Assembly: GCA_900763175.1 (NCBI GenBank)
Contig: CAAFJI010000207.1
Location: 1 to 28,513, forward strand
From: Lachnospiraceae bacterium
GTDB lineage: Bacteria; Bacillota; Clostridia; Lachnospirales; Lachnospiraceae
Length of the DNA: 28,513 bases
Reading direction: 5' to 3'
Numbering within the stretch: the stretch's first letter is position 1; every line of letters begins with the position of its first letter. The notes beneath the pieces are model-generated. The model was given only the letters and a program-made list of their open reading frames with translations, did no database searches and had not been told where the DNA came from. The position numbers and the translations under genes were made by a program. This document shows, in pieces, positions 7,894-16,200 of this stretch.

Positions 7894-8586
7894 TTGGAAT
7901 GTAAAGAGCATTATCGCCATGAATTAAAATATACCGTTACATATTGGCAGTATCTGCAGCTTAGAAGTCGTTTTTGCCAGGTAATGAAGCATGATCCCCA
8001 TACCAGGGAAAACGGAACCTACCAGATCCGCAGTATTTATTTTGACAATATTCAGGATAAGGCGCTGCGGGAAAAGGTGTATGGAGTTGCGAGAAGAGAA
8101 AAGTTTCGTATCCGATATTACAATGACAGTTTTAAGCAGATTGCTCTGGAAAAGAAGATAAAGAATAACAATCTTTGCATGAAAGCAAGCGCAGCTTTAG
8201 GTGAAACAGAATGCAGGAGCCTTCTTGACGGGAACCTGAAATGGATGAAGAATCACAGTTCTTCCCTGGTGCAGGAGCTTTATGGAAAGATGAAGTATCA
8301 GCAGCTAAGGCCAAAGGTTCTGGTTTCTTATACAAGGGAGCCTTATATTTACATGGCTGGAAATGTGCGGATTACCTTTGACTGGAATGTGCGTACGACC
8401 ATGTATCATCAGAAATTCCTGGAGAAAAAGGTTTATGACACAGGTGCTATGGAATATCCGGGAGAAATGATCATGGAAGTGAAATTTGATGAATTTTTGC
8501 CCAGGGTGATACAGGATATAATCCAGATGGGTGGGATACGGCAGCAGTCCTTTTCCAAATATGCTGCCTGCAGGATGTATGGATAA
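7894..8586 (+). CDS. VTC-domain polyphosphate polymerase
   Basis: A 230-residue protein of the VTC family (PF09359), the catalytic tunnel fold that in yeast Vtc4 polymerises the gamma-phosphate of ATP into polyphosphate. The residues expected to line the tunnel are all visible: HELKY near the start (K12), R72 and R74 in FRIRYY, E86/K87 in LEKKIK, R148 in YTREP, E195 and K197 in MEVKFDE, and K222 in SKYAAC. It is a stand-alone domain, without the SPX and membrane domains of the yeast protein. The start is TTG at 7894, supported by GGAGG 8 bases upstream and by the lack of other in-frame starts nearby. It heads an operon with a DUF4956 membrane protein and a CotH protein. The real polymer and acceptor are unproven. 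Confidence 0.87.
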   Translation: MECKEHYRHELKYTVTYWQYLQLRSRFCQVMKHDPHTRENGTYQIRSIYFDNIQDKALREKVYGVARREKFRIRYYNDSFKQIALEKKIKNNNLCMKASAALGETECRSLLDGNLKWMKNHSSSLVQELYGKMKYQQLRPKVLVSYTREPYIYMAGNVRITFDWNVRTTMYHQKFLEKKVYDTGAMEYPGEMIMEVKFDEFLPRVIQDIIQMGGIRQQSFSKYAACRMYG

Positions 8587-8620
8587 ATCAATAAGAGAAT
8601 GAAGCAGGAGGTTTAGAACT

Positions 8621-9292
8621 GTGACTTTTAACGATATTTTCAAATCCAGTTTTCTGGAAAATATAACGGAATTTTCAGCAACAGATACCCTGATTGCCAT
8701 GGTGGCAGCGCTGGCGATCGGGATGTTTATTTTTGTAGTTTATAAAAAGACATTTAACAGTGTGATGTATTCTACTGGTTTTGCCATGACCATTGTTGGA
8801 ATGACTATGGTAACCACCCTGGTAATTTTGGCAGTAACGTCAAATGTAGTACTTTCTCTTGGGATGGTAGGTGCTCTTTCTATTGTGCGTTTCCGTGCTG
8901 CTATCAAAGAGCCGATGGAAATCGTATACTTATTCTGGTCAGTGGCAGCTGGAATTGTAATCGGGGCAGGAATGCTTCCACTGGCAATTGTTGGTTCTGC
9001 AATTATTGGTGTGATCTTAATTCTTTTTGCAAATAAGAAGGTTCACGACAATCCGTACCTTCTCATACTGAACTGCCTGGATGAAACGTCAGAAAATGCA
9101 GCTCTTTCCATTGTGAAGGAAGCGGTGAAAAAATATGCTGTAAAGTCTAAAACAGTAAACAGCCAGGGAATTGAATTTACAGCGGAAATCCGCATGAAGG
9201 ATGGAGAAACAGCTTTTATAAACCGGCTGAATGAAATTCAGGGTGTGGAAAATGCAACTCTGGTAAGCTATAACGGAGAATATATGTCCTGA
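8621..9292 (+). CDS. DUF4956 membrane protein
   Basis: A 223-residue protein with an N-terminal membrane half (about 4 hydrophobic segments between residues 22 and 138) and a cytoplasmic C-terminal half (about 140-223) with an alternating hydrophobic, ACT-like appearance. The family hallmark is GMVGALSIVRFRAAIKEP at 81-98, placed between membrane helices and followed by the FWSVAAGI helix. This matches DUF4956, whose function is unknown but whose genes recur beside VTC-domain genes. The start is GTG at 8621, 9 bases after AGGAGG. It is 34 bases after the VTC stop and 15 bases before the CotH start. A role as membrane partner or channel for the VTC product is inference. Confidence 0.85.
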   Translation: MTFNDIFKSSFLENITEFSATDTLIAMVAALAIGMFIFVVYKKTFNSVMYSTGFAMTIVGMTMVTTLVILAVTSNVVLSLGMVGALSIVRFRAAIKEPMEIVYLFWSVAAGIVIGAGMLPLAIVGSAIIGVILILFANKKVHDNPYLLILNCLDETSENAALSIVKEAVKKYAVKSKTVNSQGIEFTAEIRMKDGETAFINRLNEIQGVENATLVSYNGEYMS

Positions 9293-9307
9293 CAGGAGGA
9301 TGAGCAC

Positions 9308-11074
9308 ATGGTTACAAATAAATATATAACAAAAATCGCATCTGTAATCATGGCTGTGGCAGTGATCGTTTGCTTTCTTGCCTACGGCTTTTCCGAAAAG
9401 ATACAGGAGGCTTATGGCAAGGATATGGTGACAATGGCGTATGAAAGCAAGCTGTTTGATACGGATGAAATTATGGATGTGGATATTCTCATGGATGAGG
9501 ACGACTGGCAGGAGATGCTGGACAATGCTATTTCTGAGGAATACTATTCCTGTGATGTAATGATAAATGGAAAAACGTTCTATTCTGTGGGAATCCGGCC
9601 AAAGGGAAATACCAGTCTTTCCTCTATTGCCAGTGATCCGGATACAGACAGATACAGCTTTAAGCTGGAGTTTGATCATTACATAGAGGGGCAGAGCTGC
9701 TATGGGCTGGATAAGCTGATTTTAAATAATAATTATGCAGATGCTACCAATATGAAGGAAGCCATTGTTTACGATATGTATCAGTATCTTGGAGTAGATG
9801 CTTCCTTATATAATTATGCGAGAATCAGTGTGAATGGTGATTACTGGGGAGTGTATCTGGCACTGGAAGGCGTGGAAGACAGCTTCATGTTGAGAAACTA
9901 CGGAACCCAGGATGGAAATCTCTACAAACCGGAAAGCATGGGTGTCGGCGGTGGAGACGAAAATGATGGCGAAAATACCAAGATGGGAGAGCGGCCAGAT
10001 GACTTCGAGTTGCAGGATGGAACTGAAATGCCTCAAGTGGGAGAACTTCCGGATGGAGCAGAGATGCCTCAGATGGGGGAAATGCCAGGTGACGGCCAGC
10101 CCACTCAAACAGGGAATATGCCAGGCCAAGGGGAAATGCCACAGATGAAGAATAAGGAAACGCCAGATAATGGAGAAACCACCACAGCCGACGCTGCTTC
10201 CCAGCAGACATCACCTGATTTTCAAGGTGAGAGGCCTGAGGGAAAAGAGTTTGATGGTGATAATAATTTTGGTGGAATGGGAAGCGGAGGGGGTGCAGAC
10301 CTGAATTACACAGATGATGATCTGGACAGTTACTCCACCATCTGGGACGGAGAAATCACAGATACCGGAAAAAAAGACCACAAAAAAGTAGTAGAGGCCT
10401 TGAAGAATATCAGTGAAGGAACAAATCTGGAAACCTATATGGACATAGATAACATTCTGAAATATATGGCAGTCCATACCTTTGTAGTAAATGATGATAG
10501 CCTTTCCGGCACTATGGCTCACAATTACTACCTTTATGAATATAATGGAAAACTGAACATTCTGCCCTGGGATTATAACCTTTCTTTCGGGGGAATGTCC
10601 ATGGGCGGCGGCATGGGAGGTCAGTCCTCAGGGGCAACTTCTGTGATAAACGACGCCATCGACACCCCATTTTCCATTACGAATTTCTTTGATGCACTGC
10701 TGGAAAATGCGGAATATCTGGAAAAGTATCATGAGTATTTGAATGATCTGGTGAAAAAATATGTAAATGGAGGAGAGTTTGAGAAAACCTATAATCGCAT
10801 AAGAAGTCAGATTGATGAATTGGTGGAGGAAGATCCTACTGCTTTTTATACTTATGAAGAATATGACCAGGCGGCACAGCTGCTTTGCCAGATGGTAAAT
10901 CTTCGTGCTGAAAGTGTAAAAGGTCAGCTGGACGGAACCATTCCATCTACAGACGATGGACAGCAGGAGAATTCCTCTTCGCTAATTGACGGTTCTGGTA
11001 TTGACCCTAGTATTATGGGAACTATGTCACAGGGTGGAGAAAGAGGGTTCCGGAATGATAAAATGAATTCATAG
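9308..11074 (+). CDS. CotH-family kinase-fold protein, membrane-anchored
   Basis: A 588-residue protein with one N-terminal membrane segment or uncleaved signal (about 12-28) and an extracytoplasmic CotH domain. CotH proteins are atypical protein kinases; B. subtilis CotH phosphorylates spore-coat proteins. Visible family features are IRPKGNTS (96-103), the ILNNNYAD region (138-145), NLYKPES (204-210) and LPWDYNLSFGG (419-429), where D422 fits the metal-binding aspartate. The domain is interrupted at about 213-335 by a low-complexity insert rich in Met, Pro, Glu and Gly, with repeated EMPQ units, and a shorter glycine/methionine patch follows at 427-437. ATG 9308 is 8 bases after AGGAGG. It is last in the VTC operon. 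It may act at the cell surface or in the spore coat. Confidence 0.85.
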   Translation: MVTNKYITKIASVIMAVAVIVCFLAYGFSEKIQEAYGKDMVTMAYESKLFDTDEIMDVDILMDEDDWQEMLDNAISEEYYSCDVMINGKTFYSVGIRPKGNTSLSSIASDPDTDRYSFKLEFDHYIEGQSCYGLDKLILNNNYADATNMKEAIVYDMYQYLGVDASLYNYARISVNGDYWGVYLALEGVEDSFMLRNYGTQDGNLYKPESMGVGGGDENDGENTKMGERPDDFELQDGTEMPQVGELPDGAEMPQMGEMPGDGQPTQTGNMPGQGEMPQMKNKETPDNGETTTADAASQQTSPDFQGERPEGKEFDGDNNFGGMGSGGGADLNYTDDDLDSYSTIWDGEITDTGKKDHKKVVEALKNISEGTNLETYMDIDNILKYMAVHTFVVNDDSLSGTMAHNYYLYEYNGKLNILPWDYNLSFGGMSMGGGMGGQSSGATSVINDAIDTPFSITNFFDALLENAEYLEKYHEYLNDLVKKYVNGGEFEKTYNRIRSQIDELVEEDPTAFYTYEEYDQAAQLLCQMVNLRAESVKGQLDGTIPSTDDGQQENSSSLIDGSGIDPSIMGTMSQGGERGFRNDKMNS

Positions 11075-11100
11075 GATAACAGTGCCCTTCAACAAGATAC

Positions 11101-11129
11101 TTGCATACATTATATAAAAACGCTATAAT
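11101..11129 (+). promoter_or_regulatory. Sigma-A promoter of SH3-repeat protein gene
   Basis: TTGCAT (11101-11106), a 17-base spacer and a perfect TATAAT (11124-11129). It predicts a start near 11136 and a leader of about 75 bases. There is no clear terminator between the CotH gene and this promoter. Confidence 0.7.
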
Positions 11130-11209
11130 TTGCAGTATAAAAGTACATGAATTTTACAGAACCTGAAAGAAAATGTTGTAAAATATGTACAAAAAGGAGG
11201 ACATTGCTT

Positions 11210-12175
11210 ATGAAAGGAAAAATATTAGCAGTATCACTATTAACTGCAGCAATTATGTCACTTTCCATACCGGCAAATATCAGCGAAGTTCAGGCCTCCT
11301 GCAATACCTATCGTGTCAGCGTGGCCACTGGTTATCTGGCACTTCGTACTTATGCCGGTTATGACAGCGGGAATGAGATCGGAGAGCTTTATTCAGGAGA
11401 TATGGTGGAGGTTACAGACTATAATTGTCCGGCTGGTTACTGGTATGTATATTCACCCAAGTACGATACATTCGGATATGTAAACAATGACTACCTTTAT
11501 GCGGTTGCCAATTCTGCCGGCAGCACTACCTACGGCTCCACCTGGACTGTAAGTGTGAGTAAAGGTTATCTGGCCCTTCGTGCAGCAAAGGGATATGATT
11601 CTTCCAATGAAATCGGGGCACTTTATTCCGGAGACACAGTATGGGTTTCTGACAGCAGCGATCCCACTTACTGGTACGTATATTCCCCGAAGCTGAACTG
11701 CTACGGATATGTGAATTGCCAGTATCTCTATGGCGGCAGCTCCGGAAGCAGCATCGGGTATTTCGGTGAGACAAGAATGGTAAGTGTGAGCAAAGGCTAC
11801 CTGGCTCTTCGCAGCATGAAGGCTTACGATTCCTCCAATGAGCTTGGTGAGCTTTACAGCGGAGATATTGTTCAGCTGATGGACACCAGCGATCCCCAGT
11901 ATTGGTATGTATATTCCCCGAAATATGATATGAATGGCTTTGTAAATAAAGACTATCTGGTCGGCGGCTCTTCCTACAGCAGCTGGAACGTAAGCGTCTC
12001 CACAGGCTATCTGGCCCTCCGCAACGCCAAGGCCTACGACGCCGGGAACGAGATCGGCCAGCTGAACACCGGAGACACCGTCCTGCTTATCGACGCCAGC
12101 GACTCCACCTACTGGTATGTCTATTCCCCAAGACTGATGAACTATGGATATGTGAACCAGAATTATTTATATTAA
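11210..12175 (+). CDS. Secreted protein with four SH3-like repeats
   Basis: A 321-residue exported protein. The signal peptide (about 1-29) has a lysine N-region, a hydrophobic core and a probable cut after EVQA. The mature protein is only four tandem bacterial SH3-like units at about 34-97, 112-174, 189-250 and 259-321. Each has the pattern VSVxxGYLALR, then NE(I/L)Gx(L)xxGD, then YWYVYSP and a final GYVN or GFVN. Such modules usually bind cell-wall peptides. There is no catalytic domain and no sortase or choline-binding anchor, so the function is unknown. ATG 11210 lies 9 bases after AAGGAGG; a longer in-frame extension would spoil the signal peptide. Codon use in the fourth repeat is far more C-rich than in the others. 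Confidence 0.85.
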   Translation: MKGKILAVSLLTAAIMSLSIPANISEVQASCNTYRVSVATGYLALRTYAGYDSGNEIGELYSGDMVEVTDYNCPAGYWYVYSPKYDTFGYVNNDYLYAVANSAGSTTYGSTWTVSVSKGYLALRAAKGYDSSNEIGALYSGDTVWVSDSSDPTYWYVYSPKLNCYGYVNCQYLYGGSSGSSIGYFGETRMVSVSKGYLALRSMKAYDSSNELGELYSGDIVQLMDTSDPQYWYVYSPKYDMNGFVNKDYLVGGSSYSSWNVSVSTGYLALRNAKAYDAGNEIGQLNTGDTVLLIDASDSTYWYVYSPRLMNYGYVNQNYLY

Positions 12176-12188
12176 ATTGGGGGCGAAT

Positions 12189-12355
12189 TAGAGCGTGTTT
12201 GGAAAATGCTTTTTGTAAGATGTGCGTCACAGTTTGTGGGAGTTTTTATTTGGAGGAGAGCACCGTAGCGGGCTACAGTAATCGAATTCAGGTAAAGTAT
12301 ACCGCAAAGTGGGGTGTGCAGATTGAAGGAATGATTTTTTAAACACGCTCTAGAA
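12189..12355. mobile_element. MITE-like element with terminal inverted repeats
   Basis: About 167 bases bounded by AGAGCGTGTTT at the left and AAACACGCTCT at the right, a perfect 11-base inverted repeat (TAGAGCG.../...CGCTCTA if one more base is counted). It has no coding capacity. Partial relatives lie at 89-122 (right end) and 27283-27346 (left part, inverted). This suggests a non-autonomous, dispersed element. Confidence 0.6.
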
Positions 12356-12470
12356 AGAACAGCTTTCTGCTTTTCCTTTGGGAGAGGCAGGAGGCTGTTT
12401 TCAGTACAGGAAAAATCCGGGATGAATTTCTTCATTGAGATGCATCCTCTCTTTTTATAGAAATTTCACA

Positions 12471-12490
12471 TTTTCTTCGATTGAAGAAAA
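12471..12490. promoter_or_regulatory. Palindrome overlapping -35 of ABC operon, candidate operator
   Basis: TTTTCTTC, GATT, GAAGAAAA: a perfect 8-base inverted repeat that covers the -35 hexamer at 12481-12486. The position suits a repressor site. No regulator gene is adjacent. Confidence 0.45.
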
Positions 12491-12509
12491 AAAGTGTCAA
12501 TGTTATACT
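12481..12509 (+). promoter_or_regulatory. Sigma-A promoter of ABC transporter operon
   Basis: TTGAAG (12481-12486), 17-base spacer, TATACT (12504-12509). The ATPase start codon is 47 bases downstream of the -10. The region between the MITE-like element and this promoter (12356-12470) holds a small hairpin AGAAAG/CTTTCT and a weak GGATG/CATCC stem followed by TCTCTTTTT, possibly the terminator of the SH3 gene. Confidence 0.6.
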
Positions 12510-12555
12510 TGAAGGAGCAGAGTATCTGCTTGTATCAGGTTAGGAGTGTGAGAAA

Positions 12556-13272
12556 TTGCAGGATACTACAGAGAATTACATTCGTCTTGAAAAAGTTTCA
12601 AAAATCTACGGAACGAAAGAAGTGAAGATCATTGCCGTAGATGAGATTAGTTTTAATATAGGAAAAGGGGAATTTGCAGTCATTGTAGGTCCCAGTGGGG
12701 CAGGAAAGACTACGGTTTTGAATATTCTGGGAGGTATGGATACGGCTACCAGCGGTTCCATCTGGGTGGATGGCAGAAATATCGGAAAATATAACAATAG
12801 ACAGCTGACCAGTTATCGAAGAGATGACATAGGATTTGTATTCCAGTTTTACAATCTGGTGCCCAATCTGACTGCATTGGAAAATGTAGAATTGGCAGGA
12901 CAGATCTGCAAGAACCCTATGGATCCAAGAACTGTTCTGGAAGAAGTTGGACTAAAGGACAGGCTGGGAAATTTTCCCGCACAGCTCTCAGGAGGAGAAC
13001 AGCAGCGAGTTTCTATTGCCAGAGCTTTGGCCAAGAATCCTAAGATGCTGTTGTGTGATGAGCCTACAGGAGCCCTTGATTATCAAACTGGAAAAGCCAT
13101 TCTGGGTCTTTTGCAGGATACGTGCCGCCAGAAAGGGATGACAGTGGTAGTCATCACCCATAACTCAGCCCTTACCCCCATGGCAGACCGTGTAATCAGA
13201 ATCAAAAACGGAAAAGTTGCTCAGATGACCTTAAATGACCATCCTACTCCAGTAGAAGAAATTGAGTGGTAG
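12556..13272 (+). CDS. ABC transporter ATP-binding protein, MacB/LolD-type
   Basis: A 238-residue ATPase. Walker A GPSGAGKT is at about 50-57, the Q-loop lies in FVFQFYNLVPN, the signature LSGGEQQRVSIARAL at about 142-156, Walker B MLLCDEPTGALD at about 164-175 and the switch histidine in VITHN. The sequence belongs to the MacB/LolD/FtsE group, whose partners are FtsX-fold permeases that act by mechanotransmission instead of passing substrate through the membrane. The start is TTG 12556, 9 bases after AGGAG. The next gene encodes the matching permease, and its ATG is 8 bases after this stop. Confidence 0.92.
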   Translation: MQDTTENYIRLEKVSKIYGTKEVKIIAVDEISFNIGKGEFAVIVGPSGAGKTTVLNILGGMDTATSGSIWVDGRNIGKYNNRQLTSYRRDDIGFVFQFYNLVPNLTALENVELAGQICKNPMDPRTVLEEVGLKDRLGNFPAQLSGGEQQRVSIARALAKNPKMLLCDEPTGALDYQTGKAILGLLQDTCRQKGMTVVVITHNSALTPMADRVIRIKNGKVAQMTLNDHPTPVEEIEW

Positions 13273-13280
13273 GTGACAGG

Positions 13281-16200
13281 ATGAAAGCACTTAGAAAAGA
13301 GTTTTGGATGGAAATCCGGAAAAGCAAGTCCCGATTTATTTCTATTTTTCTGATTGTGGCACTTGGAGTCGCTTTTTTCTCAGGGATACAGGCATCCTCA
13401 CCAGACATGAGATACTCTGGAGATGCCTATTACGACGAAAGCCAGCTGATGGACATCAAGGTAGTAGGAACCATGGGTCTGACTGAAGAAGATGTGACTT
13501 CTATAGAGCAGATAGATGGAGTGGAACGGGCAGAAGGGGCCTGGTCTACAGATGTAATGTGCGGGACAGGAGAGAAGCAGAAGGTCCTTCATATAGAATC
13601 TGTTAACGATACAGTGAACAGTCTGGAAGCCATGGAAGGGAGACTGCCGGAAAAAAGCGGCGAGATCTTTCTTGACGGAACCTTTGCATCCGCAAACGGC
13701 TACAGCATTGGGGATAAGGTCACCCTTCGGGAGGGAGAGGACAGCACACTTTTGCAGACCACAGAATACACAGTTGTGGGAACAGGAAGAAGTCCTCTTT
13801 ACATATCCTTTAATAGAGGAAATTCCACTCTGGGGACAGGCGAGGTAAATGGTTTCGGTTATGTACTGCCGGAAGAGTTTGAGCAGGAGATTTACACGCA
13901 GATTTATGTAATGGCCCATGGAGCAAAAGAGCTTACCAGCTATACAGATGCTTACGAGAGTCTCATCGAGAAGATAAAAGGCAGGGTAGAAGGCATTGCG
14001 GAGGAACGCTGCCAGGTCCGTCTGGAAAATGTTAAAGCTGATGCCCGGGAAGAAATCAAGGATGCCCAGAAGAAGCTGGATGATGGCAAAAAAGAGGCAG
14101 ACGAGAAGCTTGCCGATGCCAAAGAACAGCTGGACCAAGGAGAAAAAGATCTTCAGAATGGCAAAAAAGAGTATCAGGACGGCGAGCAGCAGCTTGCCGA
14201 TGGGAAGAAAGAGCTTGCAGAGGGAAAGAAAGCCCTTGCAGATGCCAAAGCCCAGTTAGAAGATGGAAAGACTCAGCTTGCAGAAGGGAAAAAGCAGCTT
14301 GCCGACAGTAAGACCCAGCTTGATAGTGCCAGAAATCAGCTGGATGAAGGCTGGAGTCAGGTAAATGCTGCCAAAGCTCAGCTTGCAGAAGGGAAAAAGC
14401 AGCTGGAAGAGGCACAGGCTCAGGTAGACAGTGGCCTTGCAGAAGTTGAGAAAAATCAGAAAGCATTAGATGAAAATGCAGCAAAAATAGAGGAAGCCAA
14501 GGCCCAGCTCGCATCCGGTGAAGCTCAGATAGCCGCAGCCAGAACCCAGCTGGACGAGCAGCAGGTTCAATTAAACACATCTAAGAGCGAGCTGGCAGCC
14601 GGACAGGAACAGCTGGCTTCATCTAAGGCAGACCTGAATGAGAAAAAGCAACAATGTGAAGCTGGTCTTGCACAGGTGGAAGCCGGAGAATCACAGCTTG
14701 CCCAGGGAGAGAGTGACCTGGCAGCAGCCAGAAGCCAGCTTACCCAGCTGCAGGCCCAGCGTGATGCGTTGCAGGCCCAGTATAATGCAGCACTGGAGAA
14801 TCCAGAGTTTACTCAGGAAGAACTTACCCAGCTGGCCGATCAGATAAGCAGCTTAGAAAGTCAGTGCCAGGCACTGCAGGCGCAGATTGAGGGAAATGCC
14901 GCTCAGCTTGAAGCCACCAGGCAGCAGCTGGCAGCTTCAAGAAGTGAACTGGAAAGCAGTCTTTCCACTATTACTGCAGGGCTTGCAGCGGCTGCCCAGA
15001 AGGAAAGTGAGCTAAATGCTGCCCAGGCACAGATAACAGAAGGCCAGGTTCAGATTGATGCCGGCTATAGTCAGGTGGCCCAGCAGGAACAGCAGCTGGA
15101 GACATCGAAAAAGGAAATTGCAGCCGGAGAAAAGAAAATTTCCAAAGGACAGAAAAAAATCAATACAGCGAAGAAAAAGCTGCAAAAGGCCCAGAATGAA
15201 ATTAATGCGAACAAAAAGAATCTGACTTCCGGAGAACAGGAGCTGGCAGCTAATACTGCAAAATTAAATGAAAGCGAACAGCAATATGCCTCTGGACTTG
15301 CCCAGTACAGCCAAGGCCAGCAGCAGATTGCGGAAAATGAGGCAAAGCTTGCATCCGGGGAATCTGAGATTGCAGACAATGAAAAGAAGCTTTCCGATGG
15401 TGAAAAGGAAATTGCAGACAGTGAGAAAAAGCTTGCAGATGCGAAAAAGGATTTAGAGCAAGGGGAACAGGATTTAGAAGACGGAAAGAAAGAATACGAG
15501 GACTCCAAGAAAGAAGCAGAGGACGAAATCGCAGACAATGAGAAGAAGCTTTCTGATGCCAGGGAGGAACTGGAAACGCTGGAACAGCCAGAGTGGATGG
15601 TAACAGATCGCAAGGATCTTCCGGAGTATACCGATTATGGCGACAATGCAGAACGTCTGAAAAACATTGGACAGGTTTTCCCTGTGATTTTTTTCCTGGT
15701 AGCAGCACTGATCAGTCTGACCACTATGACCCGTATGGTAGAGGAACAGAGAATCCAGATCGGAACCTTAAAGGCATTGGGATATAGGAAACGGTCTATT
15801 GCTGCGAAATATATCTGCTATGCATTGTTTGCAACCGTTGGTGGCAGTATCCTTGGAATGCTTATTGGAGAAAAAATTATACCCTATATCATAATCACAG
15901 CCTATGGAATCATGTATCACAATGTATCCAACAGCCTGTCCATTGATTATCAGTTAAGCTATGCTCTTATTGCGGCAGGTGCATCTATTGTATGTACAGT
16001 AGGCGCAACTCTCTTTGCCTGCGGAAAGGAGCTTCAGGAAACACCGGCTTCTCTTATGAGACCTCCTGCTCCCAAAAAAGGAAAACGGGTTCTGCTGGAA
16101 CGCATTACTTTTATATGGAAGCATTTAAGCTTTTCCTGGAAATCTACTATACGAAATCTGTTTCGTTATAAGAAACGTCTGATCATGACCATATTTGGAA

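Noticed and set aside
12172..12435. An 87-residue open frame on the - strand across the MITE-like element
   Set aside because: It spans the inverted-repeat element and its flank, has no ribosome site and no recognisable motif.
15071..15613. Serine-rich open frame on the - strand opposite the permease coiled coil
   Set aside because: Its repetitive Ser/Phe/Ala composition is the reverse image of the Lys/Glu/Leu repeats of the coiled coil.
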